NCBI GenBank assembly: GCA_027019175.1
Contig: JALUXB010000087.1
Coordinates: forward strand, 1-62,477
Origin: Sulfurovum sp.
GTDB taxonomy: Bacteria; Campylobacterota; Campylobacteria; Campylobacterales; Sulfurovaceae
Direction: 5' to 3'
Length of the DNA: 62,477 bases
Positions 50,163 through 60,001 of this stretch are shown here, piece by piece (within the stretch, counting starts at the first letter, position 1; the number at the start of each line of letters is the position of its first letter). The notes beneath the pieces were generated by a model that was not told where the DNA came from, made no database searches, and saw nothing but the letters and a program-made list of their open reading frames with translations. Both the position numbers and the translations under genes were made by a program.

Positions 50163-53100
50163 ATGCCAAAACGCGAAGATATCAAAACCATTCTCCTTAT
50201 CGGATCAGGACCTATCGTCATCGGACAGGCCTGTGAATTCGACTATTCCGGAACACAGGCAGCCAAAACGCTCAAAGAGCTTGGTTACCGTGTTGTTCTC
50301 ATCAACTCCAACCCTGCTACCATTATGACCGACCCAGAGTTCGCACACAGAACCTACATTGAACCAATCAATGAAGAGGTCATTGCAAAGATCATAGAAA
50401 AAGAGAGTGTTGATGCCATTTTGCCGACCATGGGTGGTCAGACAGCGCTCAACGTTGCGATGAGCATGCATGAGAAGGGTATGCTCGAGGGTGTAGAATT
50501 CCTCGGTGCCAACCCTGCTGCCATCAAAAAAGGAGAGGACAGACAGGCGTTTAAAGAGGCAATGATCAAAATCGGGATGGATCTGCCTATTTCCCGCTAT
50601 GCCTACTCTATGGATGAAGCGCTTGAAGCAGCCAAGGAGATTGGATTCCCTATGATCATCCGTGCATCCTATACCCTGGCCGGCGGCGGTTCAGGCGTTG
50701 CCTACAATATGGATGAGTTTAAAGAGATTGTTCAAGGCGGACTGGAAGCTTCACCTATTTCGGAAATCCTTATAGAAGAGTCGCTGCTTGGCTGGAAAGA
50801 GTACGAGATGGAGGTCATCCGTGACCGTGAAGACAACTGTATCATTGTCTGTTCCATTGAAAACTTCGACCCCATGGGCGTTCATACAGGCGACTCCATC
50901 ACTATTGCACCTGCACTGACACTGACAGACAAAGAGTACCAGCGTATGCGTGACGCTTCCTTTGCCATACTCCGTGAAGTGGGTGTCGATACGGGCGGAT
51001 CGAATGTGCAATTCTCCATTAACCCCGATACAGGCCGCATGATCGTCATTGAGATGAACCCAAGGGTCAGCCGTTCTTCTGCACTTGCATCAAAAGCAAC
51101 CGGTTATCCTATTGCAAAGGTTGCAACCCTGCTTGCAGTGGGCTATACCCTTGATGAGATCACCAACGACATTACAGGTACTCCGGCATCTTTTGAACCT
51201 GTCATCGACTACATCGTTACCAAACTGCCACGCTTCACCTTCGAAAAGTTCCCGCTTGCAGACTCTACACTTACTACTGCCATGAAGTCCGTTGGAGAAG
51301 TCATGAGCATGGGAAGAACCTTTAAAGAATCTTTCCAAAAAGCACTCTGTTCCCTGGAAACAAGTCTTATCGGATTTAACCCTGTAAAGTGTGATGAGGA
51401 AACCCTGATCCGTGAAATCCGCCGCCCCAATGCAGAACGTATGCTATACGTGTATGAAGGACTGCGCCGCGGTATGAGCGTCGATGAAATTTTTGAACTC
51501 TGCAAAATAGACCGCTGGTTCCTCTACCAGCTTGAAGAGCTTGTGGAGAAAGAAAAAGCGATGGATGTTTCACTGCTGACCAATGCGAAACTGTTGAGAA
51601 GTGTCAAAGCCGACGGTTTCTCCGATGCCATGATCGCCGAAATCATCAATAAAAAAGACGGTCTCTCTCTGACAGAGAACGATATTTACAATGCCAGAGA
51701 GAAACTCGGTATCAAGCTTGAATACAACGAAGTCGATACCTGTGCGGCAGAGTTTAAAGCCCTTACGCCGTACCTGTATTCTACTACCAACATTACCGAA
51801 CTTCCACAAAACCGTGCAACATCCCAGTCCGATGAGAAAAAAGTGCTTGTCATCGGCGGCGGTCCGAACAGAATCGGTCAGGGAATCGAATTTGACTACT
51901 GCTGTGTTCATGCTGCGTTCGCCCTGGAAGATATGGGTATCAAGTCGATCATGTACAACTGTAACCCCGAAACTGTCTCGACCGACTATGACACCTCCGA
52001 CATCCTTTACTTCGAGCCTATCGATTTTGAGCATGTCAGAAATGTCATTGAAACAGAAAATCCTGACGGTGTTATTGTTCACTTCGGCGGACAGACACCA
52101 TTGAAGCTTGCCAAGAATCTCACAGCTATCGGTGCAAAGATCAGCGGTACCTCTGCAAAAGTTATTGACCTTGCCGAAGACCGTGAACTCTTCAGCAACT
52201 TCATCAAAGAGCTCGGACTCAAACAGCCTGACAACGGTACGGCATTTGCCAAAGATGAAGCAATGGCCATTGCCAACCGCATCGGCTACCCGGTACTCAT
52301 CCGTCCAAGCTTCGTACTTGGCGGGCGCGGTATGCGAACCGTCTACAACGATGCAGAACTGCGCGAATATCTTGAAGAGGCAGTCAGCGTTTCCAATGAA
52401 GCGCCTGTGCTCATTGACAAATTCCTCGACAACGCTATTGAGCTCGATGTCGATGCCATCTGTGACGGGAAAGATGTTTACATCGGCTCGGTTATGCAGC
52501 ATATCGAAGAAGCGGGAATCCACTCGGGGGACTCTGCCTGTTCCCTGCCACCGGTCAGCATTTCAGAAGCGTTGATAGAGGAAGTCAAAGAACAGACTGC
52601 TGCCATTGCTCTCGGACTTGGTGTTGTCGGACTCCTTAACATCCAATACGCCATCCATCGCGGTGAGATCTACCTGATCGAAGTCAACCCGAGAGCTTCA
52701 CGTACCGTTCCGTTCGTATCCAAGGCTACCGGTGTACCGCTTGCCAAAGTCGCAACACGTGTCATGGTTCAGGGCAACCTTAAAGAGGCACTGAAATTCT
52801 ATGACACCTTTAATGTCGTCAATTTCGACAAAAAGATCATGGAGCCAAACCTTAAAAACCACATTGCAGTCAAAGAGGCGGTCTTCCCGTTCAACAAACT
52901 TCCGGGCTCTGACCTCATTCTCGGGCCGGAGATGAAATCGACCGGAGAGGTTATGGGAATTTCCGAAAACTTCGGCATGAGTTTTGCCAAGTCACAGTTT
53001 GCTTCGAAGAACAACATTCCGCTTGAAGGAAAACTCTTCCTGTCACTGACAGAAATTGACAAGCCGTATGCCGGTGAGATCGGTAAAATGTTCGTTGAGC

Positions 53101-53426
53101 TCGGTTTTGAGATCGTTGCTACTTCCGGTACACATGCTGCACTCGAAGCAGCAGGCGTACCTTCTACAAAAGTACTCAAAATCAGTGAAGGACGCCCCAA
53201 CATTGACGATATGATCAGAAACGAAGAGATTGCTTTGGCCATCAATACCAGTGACAACAAGGCAAGCAAAGCAGATGCGAAGACCATCCGCCAGTCTGTG
53301 CTTTCCAACAATGTCGCCTACTTCACTACTATCGCTGCGGCACGTGCCACGGCACTGGCCATCAAAGAGCTCAAAGCACACGACGGCTGTGTAGAGCCCA
53401 AAGCCCTTCAGGACTACCTTGCCTAA
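50163..53426 (+). CDS. carB: Carbamoyl-phosphate synthase large subunit
   Basis: 1087 residues, the expected length. Two homologous ATP-grasp halves begin [21 protein letters not shown] and [20 protein letters not shown], with [11 protein letters not shown] and [11 protein letters not shown] segments and a C-terminal MGS-like regulatory domain ([10 protein letters not shown]...[14 protein letters not shown]). It makes carbamoyl phosphate for pyrimidine and arginine synthesis. carA is not in the window. A short Sua5-like gene starts one base after its stop. Confidence 0.98.
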   Translation: MPKREDIKTILLIGSGPIVIGQACEFDYSGTQAAKTLKELGYRVVLINSNPATIMTDPEFAHRTYIEPINEEVIAKIIEKESVDAILPTMGGQTALNVAMSMHEKGMLEGVEFLGANPAAIKKGEDRQAFKEAMIKIGMDLPISRYAYSMDEALEAAKEIGFPMIIRASYTLAGGGSGVAYNMDEFKEIVQGGLEASPISEILIEESLLGWKEYEMEVIRDREDNCIIVCSIENFDPMGVHTGDSITIAPALTLTDKEYQRMRDASFAILREVGVDTGGSNVQFSINPDTGRMIVIEMNPRVSRSSALASKATGYPIAKVATLLAVGYTLDEITNDITGTPASFEPVIDYIVTKLPRFTFEKFPLADSTLTTAMKSVGEVMSMGRTFKESFQKALCSLETSLIGFNPVKCDEETLIREIRRPNAERMLYVYEGLRRGMSVDEIFELCKIDRWFLYQLEELVEKEKAMDVSLLTNAKLLRSVKADGFSDAMIAEIINKKDGLSLTENDIYNAREKLGIKLEYNEVDTCAAEFKALTPYLYSTTNITELPQNRATSQSDEKKVLVIGGGPNRIGQGIEFDYCCVHAAFALEDMGIKSIMYNCNPETVSTDYDTSDILYFEPIDFEHVRNVIETENPDGVIVHFGGQTPLKLAKNLTAIGAKISGTSAKVIDLAEDRELFSNFIKELGLKQPDNGTAFAKDEAMAIANRIGYPVLIRPSFVLGGRGMRTVYNDAELREYLEEAVSVSNEAPVLIDKFLDNAIELDVDAICDGKDVYIGSVMQHIEEAGIHSGDSACSLPPVSISEALIEEVKEQTAAIALGLGVVGLLNIQYAIHRGEIYLIEVNPRASRTVPFVSKATGVPLAKVATRVMVQGNLKEALKFYDTFNVVNFDKKIMEPNLKNHIAVKEAVFPFNKLPGSDLILGPEMKSTGEVMGISENFGMSFAKSQFASKNNIPLEGKLFLSLTEIDKPYAGEIGKMFVELGFEIVATSGTHAALEAAGVPSTKVLKISEGRPNIDDMIRNEEIALAINTSDNKASKADAKTIRQSVLSNNVAYFTTIAAARATALAIKELKAHDGCVEPKALQDYLA

Positions 53427-53427
53427 A

Positions 53428-53880
53428 ATGCAAAGAGAGAGCTTTGCCACAGGCAACCTTGTCTTTCTCACCTCTACCGACACCACTGTCGGTTTTATCT
53501 CACAAAATGCCAGCCGCCTGACTGCTATTAAACAGCGTCCACCCCATAAACACTACATCAAAGCGGTAGACTCACTCTGTACCCTCAAAAGTCAGACACG
53601 TATTCCTCTTCAGCATAGAAACCGTGTAAGACGCAGCCGGAGAACAACTTTCATCATGCCCAATGGCCACTCTTACCGTGTAATTCATACACCCAGCCAT
53701 CTGCTTCTGCTTTCACGAATGCAGTGGGCGTACACCACATCTGCCAATTTAAGCGGTAAGGCATACAATGAAGATTTTGCAAAAGAGGCAGCCGATATCA
53801 CCATCTATCCACTGAAAAGAGAAGCTACCCCTTCTGCTATTTTAAAGCTTGGCACCTATACCCTCAAAAGGATACGCTAA
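53428..53880 (+). CDS. Short Sua5/YrdC-like protein
   Basis: 150 residues. VFLTSTDTTVGFISQNASRLTAIKQRPPHK has the start and KxR motif of the YrdC fold, and YTTSANLSGKAYNEDF matches the conserved SAN.SG segment. Full-length TsaC/YrdC is about 190 residues, so this is a shortened member, as I recall is usual in Campylobacterota. It may take part in threonylcarbamoyl-AMP formation for t6A in tRNA, but this is not certain. ATG lies one base after carB; the HIT gene overlaps its stop. Confidence 0.7.
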   Translation: MQRESFATGNLVFLTSTDTTVGFISQNASRLTAIKQRPPHKHYIKAVDSLCTLKSQTRIPLQHRNRVRRSRRTTFIMPNGHSYRVIHTPSHLLLLSRMQWAYTTSANLSGKAYNEDFAKEAADITIYPLKREATPSAILKLGTYTLKRIR

Positions 53881-54257
53881 TGGCCATCATCTATGAAAAC
53901 CCACAACTCAGAATTGAAACAGAAGAGAGTGAAGTCCCATGGTTAAAACTCTTCACACAACATCCCTACAGAGAGATGAGCGAGGTACCCGCTGAAATAA
54001 GGTTTGAAATTTACGACTTGCTCGATATTATTGAAAAAGCGATGATCACCTACTACACCCCTGACAAGATCAACATCGCCTCTTTTGGCAACTATGTACC
54101 GCATGTACACTGGCATATCATGGCACGCTTCAAAGAGGACAGCTACTTCCCGGAACCGATGTGGGGCAAAAAGCAGCGTGAAAGTACACTTACACTCCCC
54201 TCCTTTGAAACCTTCTGCCGGCAGCTGCAGAGTACACTGAAAGGAAGAGAATTATGA
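53880..54257 (+). CDS. HIT family nucleotide-binding protein
   Basis: 125 residues with the histidine triad HVHWHIM (His75, 77, 79). HIT proteins hydrolyse or transfer nucleotidyl groups; the exact substrate is unknown. The ATG overlaps the previous stop, and the next gene overlaps its stop by ATGA. Confidence 0.88.
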   Translation: MAIIYENPQLRIETEESEVPWLKLFTQHPYREMSEVPAEIRFEIYDLLDIIEKAMITYYTPDKINIASFGNYVPHVHWHIMARFKEDSYFPEPMWGKKQRESTLTLPSFETFCRQLQSTLKGREL

Positions 54258-54829
54258 GCGTACAAGACAAAGAGAAGTGGAACCGAAAATACACAGAAAA
54301 ACCGACACTGCTGGAGAGAAGACCGCCAAGTCCGATGCTTGTATCACACCTGCATCTCATCGACGGCAACTGCGCTTTGGATATTGCCTGCGGCAGCGGT
54401 AGACACACACGGTTTCTTGCTGAGAACGGGTTTTGTGTCGATGCAGTCGATATCTCTTCCGTTGCACTTGAACAACTTTCAAAAACACTCAATAACAATT
54501 CCGTAACACTCATTGAAGCGGATCTTGACAACTATACACCCCATGAAGGACGTTACGACCTCGCTGTGATGACCAATTATCTTGACCGTCCGCTTATCGG
54601 TCGAACAGCGCAAAGTCTTAAATCCGGTGCACACTTTTTCATTGAAACCTATATGGCACATCCACAAAACGAAAAAAAAGACTCCAATCCCGATTTTCTG
54701 CTCAACGCAGGCGAACTCAAAACTTTTTTTGGCCAAAATTTTACTGTCATTGCCTATGAAGAGTTCTGGAATGAAGCGTATGAACTCTACAAAATGCGAA
54801 AGCAGTCCATAATGATTAAGAAAAAATGA
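54254..54829 (+). CDS. SAM-dependent methyltransferase (TehB-like)
   Basis: 191 residues. The SAM-binding motif is ALDIACGSGRHTRFLAENG, followed by VDAVDISSVALEQL and DLDNYTPHEGRYDLAVMTNYL. The small size and layout resemble TehB/UbiE-type class I methyltransferases. Substrate unknown. Last of the carB run. Confidence 0.8.
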   Translation: MSVQDKEKWNRKYTEKPTLLERRPPSPMLVSHLHLIDGNCALDIACGSGRHTRFLAENGFCVDAVDISSVALEQLSKTLNNNSVTLIEADLDNYTPHEGRYDLAVMTNYLDRPLIGRTAQSLKSGAHFFIETYMAHPQNEKKDSNPDFLLNAGELKTFFGQNFTVIAYEEFWNEAYELYKMRKQSIMIKKK

Positions 54830-54943
54830 TTTAATCAATATTTTTTTACTTATTTTAAAAAGAATTCAGTTACATTTATGAATTTTTATCTGAAATTGGC
54901 TGTAAAAACCTCTATTTTCAGTCTTCATTAAGCATTGTCACCG

Positions 54944-54949
54944 CATAAT
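54944..54949 (+). promoter_or_regulatory. -10-like box (CATAAT) for sorA
   Basis: CATAAT lies 52 bases before the sorA ATG; the expected transcription start is about 54956. Confidence 0.4.
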
Positions 54950-54960
54950 CGTACCTATCT

Positions 54961-54978
54961 TCATGACATTAGTCATGA
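54961..54978. promoter_or_regulatory. Operator-like perfect inverted repeat before sorA
   Basis: TCATGAC-ATTA-GTCATGA is an exact 7-bp inverted repeat with a four-base spacer. It lies just downstream of the predicted transcription start and before the ribosome binding site, a good place for a repressor or for a small RNA hairpin. Confidence 0.5.
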
Positions 54979-55001
54979 ATATCTCCAAAGAAGGTACTTT
55001 T

Positions 55002-56207
55002 ATGAAAAGAAGAGAATTTTTCAAAACTGCCGCTGTCACTGCCGGTGCAGCAGCATTGGGAACAACCGCTGCCGAAGCAGGTGTGACCCATCAACCCATT
55101 GACAATCGTAAAGTAGGGAATGTCGCGTTTCCGGAAAAACGCCCACTCATCACCTACTCGGACAGACCTCCTCTGCTTGAAACACCAAGAGAAGTCTTTA
55201 CCTGTGCCCTAACACCAAATGACCAGTTCTTTGTCCGTTGGCACATGCCCGATATTCCAACCTATATCGATATGGACAAGTTTACCATCAACATCAAAGG
55301 GCTGGTCAAAAAAGAGCTCAAAATCAGTCTCAAAGAGCTGAAAGAAGATTACGAACAGGTAGAGGTTGCTGCAGTGCTCCAGTGTGGCGGAAACAGCCGT
55401 TCTGCATTTACTCCGACTCCCGGCGGTATCCAATGGGGAAGCGGTGCCATGGGCTGTGCACAATGGAAAGGCGTTAGACTGAGAGATATTCTCGACAGAG
55501 CCGGCTTGAAAAAAGGGGCTGAATGGCTCGCCGTACAAGGTAAAGAGAAAGCTGCGTACTATGAAACGCCTAACTTCATCCGTGAACTTCACCTCGATGA
55601 ACTTGACGACCATGTCATCATCGCCTACCAGATGAACGGGGAAGACCTGCCATACCTAAACGGTTTCCCTGTAAGACTGATCGTACCGGGTGTCTACTCG
55701 GACAGCTGGATCAAGATGATCAGCGATATTACTGTAACAGACAAATACCAAAAGCTCTTCTTTATGGATCACGCCTATGTTGTACCAGACAATGAGTGCG
55801 AATGTGAAACACCTGAGAAGCTTTTCCCGAAAACCAAACCGATTTGGAGAATGAATGTCAAATCTATCATCGGTTACCCGGAAAACGGTGCAAAACTGAC
55901 ACTTAAATCCCAGGCAGTCGTCCGTGGTGTCGCCTTTGACGGCGGTGCAGGTATCCGTGAAGTACAGATCTCGCTCGATGGCGGGAAAACCTGGGACAAA
56001 GCAATCCTTGACAGCGGAAAACTGGGACGCTACGCCTACAGAACCTTCCGTTACGGCTTCAGACCTGACAATCTCGGCAAACTTGAAATCATGGCAAAAG
56101 CCATCAACAAGCTTGGTGAAGAGCAGCCGCTTGCCAAAGATATCAAGTGGAACCATGGCGGGTATAAATATAACGGTATCGATGTCGTAACCGTAGAAGT
56201 CGTATAA
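55002..56207 (+). CDS. sorA: SorA-type molybdopterin sulfite dehydrogenase
   Basis: 401 residues from ATG 55002. The twin-arginine signal RREFFKTAAVTAG exports the folded enzyme. The sulfite oxidase molybdopterin domain has the Mo-ligand cysteine in VAAVLQCGGNSRSAF (about residue 128) and GAMGCAQWKGVRLRDIL, followed by a dimerisation domain (GAKLTLKSQAVVRGVAFDGGAGIREVQISLDGGKTW). Paired with the cytochrome that follows, it should oxidise sulfite to sulfate in the periplasm. AAAGAAGG precedes the ATG. Confidence 0.92.
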   Translation: MKRREFFKTAAVTAGAAALGTTAAEAGVTHQPIDNRKVGNVAFPEKRPLITYSDRPPLLETPREVFTCALTPNDQFFVRWHMPDIPTYIDMDKFTINIKGLVKKELKISLKELKEDYEQVEVAAVLQCGGNSRSAFTPTPGGIQWGSGAMGCAQWKGVRLRDILDRAGLKKGAEWLAVQGKEKAAYYETPNFIRELHLDELDDHVIIAYQMNGEDLPYLNGFPVRLIVPGVYSDSWIKMISDITVTDKYQKLFFMDHAYVVPDNECECETPEKLFPKTKPIWRMNVKSIIGYPENGAKLTLKSQAVVRGVAFDGGAGIREVQISLDGGKTWDKAILDSGKLGRYAYRTFRYGFRPDNLGKLEIMAKAINKLGEEQPLAKDIKWNHGGYKYNGIDVVTVEVV

Positions 56208-56217
56208 GGAAGTAAAC

Positions 56218-56535
56218 ATGAAAGTTATGAAAAAAGCACTGTTAACAGCATTGATCGCCGCCACACCGATGATGGCACAGGTTAAAGAGAAAATAGAGGT
56301 TCCCTACATCGCTTTCCCTATCAAGATGGGTAAAGGTTTCGATGTCGTACAGGCAAATTGTCTGATGTGCCACTCTTTTGGGTATATCATTAATCAAGGG
56401 AGACAGTCGAAAAAGTTTTGGGAAGGTAAAGTCAACAAAATGATCGTCCACTTCAAAGCACCTATTACCGACAAAGACAAAAAAATCATTGTCAACTATC
56501 TCTTCAAACACTACGGGAACGGGAAAGAGCAGTAG
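56218..56535 (+). CDS. sorB: SorB-type monoheme cytochrome c
   Basis: 105 residues with a signal peptide (ALLTALIAATPMMAQ) and one CLMCHSFGYI heme site. It starts 10 bases after sorA, the standard SorAB arrangement, and should accept electrons from SorA and pass them to a respiratory cytochrome. Name based on position and size. Confidence 0.88.
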   Translation: MKVMKKALLTALIAATPMMAQVKEKIEVPYIAFPIKMGKGFDVVQANCLMCHSFGYIINQGRQSKKFWEGKVNKMIVHFKAPITDKDKKIIVNYLFKHYGNGKEQ

Positions 56536-56573
56536 CCTCTTCCCTCCCATCCTTTTTCCCTTTTTTATTTGGC

Positions 56574-56579
56574 TATAAT
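56574..56579 (+). promoter_or_regulatory. -10 box (TATAAT) for the next gene
   Basis: TATAAT lies 27 bases before ATG 56606; no -35 box is clear. Confidence 0.45.
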
Positions 56580-56605
56580 GTCACACCTAAACACGAAAGT
56601 AATTT

Positions 56606-57100
56606 ATGTGCGACTATAATACACTGACTGACGAAGAAAAATGTCACTACCATGAACTGCTGCTTGATGCTGCCGAGAAATTTGGCGGGAAAAACTTTTT
56701 CCTTCATCTGCTCGAAGCCATACGAGAGACCAAACCCCATCCGCTGACAGCTGCCAACCGCACCTTTACCATGGAACTGGGAGAGATCAAGTGGAACAAA
56801 ACCATTTTTAAAGACAAACTGCAATTGTTGCAGCAAGTACGCCTCGAAGAGAGCAAACGAAACAATCTGCTGCCGGAAATGTCAGACAAACGCTATAAGA
56901 AGGTACTCAATCTTGTGCGTACTCTCAAGCCCATTGTCTTTCATGTCAAACCGGCCGACAAGGAAAACGGGCCGGGCTTCTTTTTTCAGCCCTTTGATAT
57001 TATCGATGAACATACTACGCGGCTCAATCCGCTCTTTGACGCACTCTTTTTCTGTGCCATCGGTACCGTTAAAAAAATACTCAACTACGAACCCCGGTAG
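56606..57100 (+). CDS. Hypothetical protein, 164 residues
   Basis: Not recognised. A soluble, mainly helical protein (MCDYNTLTDEEKCHYHELLL; KNFFLHLLEAIRETKPHPL; LVRTLKPIVFHVKPADKENG) with no signal peptide. It has its own promoter and converges with xthA, ending 15 bases away. Confidence 0.65.
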   Translation: MCDYNTLTDEEKCHYHELLLDAAEKFGGKNFFLHLLEAIRETKPHPLTAANRTFTMELGEIKWNKTIFKDKLQLLQQVRLEESKRNNLLPEMSDKRYKKVLNLVRTLKPIVFHVKPADKENGPGFFFQPFDIIDEHTTRLNPLFDALFFCAIGTVKKILNYEPR

Positions 57101-57115
57101 AAGACGCTATCGATC

Positions 57116-57892
57116 CTATAGCGCCAAATCGATCGTCAGCGTGATCGGACAGTGGTCACTGCCCATGATCTGATCAAGAATATCCGCATCAACAATCTGC
57201 TCTTTGAGGTCATCCGAGACAAAGAAGTAATCGATACGCCAGCCGACATTGCGTCCGCGTGCCCCGGCACGGTAGCTCCACCAGGTGTAACGGTTGGGTT
57301 CATCACCATGGATGTACCTAAATGTATCGACATACCCGTTTGCTACCAGCTTGTCCATCCACGCCCGCTCGATAGGCAGGAAGCCTGACGTGCCTTCATT
57401 GGCCTTTGGACGGGCGATGTCGATCTCTTTATGTGCGGTGTTGACATCCCCGCAGAAGATGATGGACTTTCCTTCTCCCCTCAAACGGTTGATATAGTCC
57501 AAAAAGCGGTCGTAGAAGGCAAGCTTGTAGGCAAGCCGTTCCTCTCCGCGCTGTCCGTTGGGGAAGTAAACGTTGAAAAAGGCGATATTGCCGAAGTGAT
57601 ACTCGTTGATACGCCCCTCATGCAATATATCCACCTCTTCGCATGCCGAAGCCTCGCCGCGTATGTCAGTAAAAAGCGCTACTCCGGACTGCCCCTTGTT
57701 TGAAGAGGAGTTGATACTGTGAAACTTGAATTTACGCTCAAAAAGCGTGTCGGGGATCTGGTCTGCCTCTGCCTTGATCTCCTGCAGTCCCAGAAAGTCC
57801 ATCGGCATTTCATCCACCCATTTGAGTGCACCCTTTTTAGCTACTGCACGGATGCCATTGACATTCCATGAAACAAAGGTCAGTCGCTTCAT
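57116..57892 (-). CDS. xthA: Exodeoxyribonuclease III
   Basis: 258 residues of the endonuclease/exonuclease/phosphatase fold. SWNVNGIRA, LQEIKAE, NVYFPNGQRGEERL, CGDVNTAHKEIDIA and the final GSDHCPITL include the metal and catalytic Asn, Glu, Asp and His. It cleaves AP sites and trims 3' ends in base-excision repair. It is monocistronic. Confidence 0.95.
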   Translation of the reverse strand: MKRLTFVSWNVNGIRAVAKKGALKWVDEMPMDFLGLQEIKAEADQIPDTLFERKFKFHSINSSSNKGQSGVALFTDIRGEASACEEVDILHEGRINEYHFGNIAFFNVYFPNGQRGEERLAYKLAFYDRFLDYINRLRGEGKSIIFCGDVNTAHKEIDIARPKANEGTSGFLPIERAWMDKLVANGYVDTFRYIHGDEPNRYTWWSYRAGARGRNVGWRIDYFFVSDDLKEQIVDADILDQIMGSDHCPITLTIDLAL

Positions 57893-58066
57893 ACCCTGCT
57901 CCCTCTTTTTGGCGACATCATAACCAAAAGGTATTTAGGCATCCCTTTGATCACATTACTCACTCCCACGTTTTACATGCAATATATTTATCTTCTTTAT
58001 AAACATCCAAATCTGATCATATTTGTGTAATAATGTAACAAAATTATAAAATTTTTCACTAAAATT

Positions 58067-58075
58067 CCCCCCCCC
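58067..58075. repeat. Poly-C tract (C9) upstream of a lipoprotein gene
   Basis: Nine consecutive C residues lie 66 bases before the ATG at 58142, and 15 bases before a TTGACA hexamer at 58091-58096. Poly-G/C tracts of this length are classic slippage sites in Campylobacterota. The rest of 57893-58141 is A+T-rich with no gene. Confidence 0.6.
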
Positions 58076-58141
58076 ATTTGTAACACCCCTTTGACATACC
58101 TTTGATTGTATTATTTATTAAGATTATAACAAGGAGAGAAG

Positions 58142-59386
58142 ATGAAGACATGGCAATATATAACAACAAGTATCGTTACATCAATAGCACTTACAGGTTG
58201 TGGGGGTGGCAGTAGCAGCAGCGCTAATTCCAATAGTGGATCAACAGATACGACACAAACCGGAACATTTATAGATGCACCGGTAGCAGGGCTTACTTAT
58301 CAAACACCGAGTCTTAACGCTGCAACAGATGTGAACGGTCATTTTGAATATAAACCGGGTGAGAGTATAACGTTTAAGCTCGGAGGGCTTAAGATAGGTT
58401 CTGTGGGTGGTGCAGGTTATGCAACACCCAAAAGCTTTGGCAGCACTACAGAAGCTGCCAACTTGGCATACATTCTTCAAAATATCGATACTGATGGAAA
58501 TGCAACAAATGGAGTAATCATACTTCCATCATCAGATATCATAAAAACATACTTTTCACAATCCGGTGTAAATACGCTTGATTTGGAAAACAATACAACT
58601 ATTCAAACATTACTGCCTGGATTAAAAACCTATGTTGCATCGGAATTGGATGTGACTTTACCCGATGTCAATATAACTGAAGCAGTTACCAACATGGATA
58701 ATGCTATTGATACGTTTTTACTTAACAATGGCTTTTCAATAGATTTTTTATTAAACAAAAGTTTTTATCTTCCTCATCAGTGGGGTGATGATCCAACATA
58801 CATTGTTTTAGTTAAATTCTATGCTACAAAATCTTCTGTAACAATAGACAACATAACAGATGGTGCTACCAATACACCGGGGGGCGTCAGTGTTGCAGAC
58901 AACCGCCTTATCTGGACAGAAGATGGAGGTGAAGCTTTAGAAGTTGTAGATAAGACAGATAAAGGGCTGGTTGTTTTGGATGCTGGAAACAGATTACTCT
59001 TTTTTTATAATAGCGAAGATGATGCACAAGCAGCACTGAATTTTCAAAACAGTTTTACAAGTTCTATGATTGATGGTAAAACATTTTATCTTAATGTAAG
59101 AGATAATGGTATTTTTAAAAAATACAATATAAGTTTTGCATCAAACAAAATAACAATTACTTCAGAGGGCTTAACTGAAACTCATGACTATACTATACAA
59201 AACGGTATTATACAGTGGACTGATCAAGAAGGAGATCAGGAACTTAGACTTTTAGAACAAACCGATAAAGGTTTTGTCATTAGTGCTGAAACGGCAGTAA
59301 CTAACAGTATTACACCGGATTACGTGTTGTTATGCTACACAGATGAAGCGGAGAGAGATACAATTTATACAAAACTTCCCCACTAA
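58142..59386 (+). CDS. Lipoprotein with duplicated C-terminal module
   Basis: 414 residues. Signal peptide with lipobox IALTGC (Cys20) and a Gly/Ser/Asn linker. Residues 41-95 (GTFIDAPVAGLTYQTPSLNA, DVNGHFEYKPGESITFKLGG) match a recurrent proteobacterial surface-lipoprotein opening. Residues about 203-300 and 308-408 are two diverged copies of one module (KSFYL..RLIWTEDGGEALEVVDKTDKG and KTFYL..IIQWTDQEGDQELRLLEQTDKG). Function unknown. AAGGAGAG precedes the ATG, and a C9 tract lies upstream. Confidence 0.8.
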   Translation: MKTWQYITTSIVTSIALTGCGGGSSSSANSNSGSTDTTQTGTFIDAPVAGLTYQTPSLNAATDVNGHFEYKPGESITFKLGGLKIGSVGGAGYATPKSFGSTTEAANLAYILQNIDTDGNATNGVIILPSSDIIKTYFSQSGVNTLDLENNTTIQTLLPGLKTYVASELDVTLPDVNITEAVTNMDNAIDTFLLNNGFSIDFLLNKSFYLPHQWGDDPTYIVLVKFYATKSSVTIDNITDGATNTPGGVSVADNRLIWTEDGGEALEVVDKTDKGLVVLDAGNRLLFFYNSEDDAQAALNFQNSFTSSMIDGKTFYLNVRDNGIFKKYNISFASNKITITSEGLTETHDYTIQNGIIQWTDQEGDQELRLLEQTDKGFVISAETAVTNSITPDYVLLCYTDEAERDTIYTKLPH

Positions 59387-59393
59387 CTTCTTT

Positions 59394-59418
59394 TGTTCCC
59401 AAGATCTCGTTGGGAACA
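59394..59418. repeat. Short perfect hairpin after the lipoprotein gene
   Basis: TGTTCCCAA and TTGGGAACA form a 9-bp stem around a seven-base loop, eight bases after the stop codon. It looks like a dispersed GTTCCCAA hairpin or a terminator without a T-run. Confidence 0.5.
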
Positions 59419-59510
59419 GATATTCGTATTTAATTTACAAAAAATGTTGCTTTCTTTACACTTGTGTTTTATATGTAGATATATAGGGGTGGACATCCCT
59501 TTGATACCAA

Positions 59511-59999
59511 TCAATGCTTTGATTCTTCCTCAAACGGTGATTTACGCGGCTGCTTACGGCGGTCCATACCCTCATACGCTTTTCCGTTATCATAAAGGTT
59601 TCTGAAATCCTTTTCAAGCGAAACACCGGACATCTCCTCAAACTCTGCAAACTCATCCTTTGAGACAATAAAAGAGATCTCCGTAACATGTACCATATTG
59701 AGTTTCGGATCATACTCCTCTTTTTGGAACGCGACATAGGCAGCTTCAATATCTTCTTTCCTGGGTGGTTCTTCTGCCTCTTTTCCAAGACGGTAGCGCA
59801 AATAAACCGGCTTTAGTCCCAGCTCTTCTATCAGTCGAACCTTCTCTTTTTTGGCTCTGTGAACCGCTTCGGCATCGGCATCCGGATTGCGCAGGCCAAA
59901 ATAGTCTCCGGTCAGGATGCGTTTAAAGGTTCGCCCCGGCGCTTCCTTTTCGTTTTTATGCTTTTCTTTCTTCCCAAAAATACGTTTCAACAACCCCAT
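59511..59999 (-). CDS. Hypothetical basic protein, 162 residues
   Basis: Not recognised. Soluble, highly charged, starting MGLLKRIFGKKEKHKNEKEA. A middle segment ELGLKPVYLRYRLGKEAEEP and an acidic C-terminus are visible. GGGGAG lies five bases before this ATG; ATG 60002 and GTG 60005 are alternatives. It directly follows the methyltransferase gene, overlapping or abutting its stop, so they are probably co-expressed. Confidence 0.65.
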   Translation of the reverse strand: MGLLKRIFGKKEKHKNEKEAPGRTFKRILTGDYFGLRNPDADAEAVHRAKKEKVRLIEELGLKPVYLRYRLGKEAEEPPRKEDIEAAYVAFQKEEYDPKLNMVHVTEISFIVSKDEFAEFEEMSGVSLEKDFRNLYDNGKAYEGMDRRKQPRKSPFEEESKH

Positions 60000-60001
60000 C
60001 A

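Noticed and set aside
51570-52523. 317-residue minus-strand frame opposite carB
   Set aside because: carB is unambiguous; the frame is a codon-bias shadow.
54830-54860. A+T-only hairpin with T-run after the methyltransferase gene
   Set aside because: The stem is only five A/T pairs (TGATT/AATCA); too weak to call a terminator.
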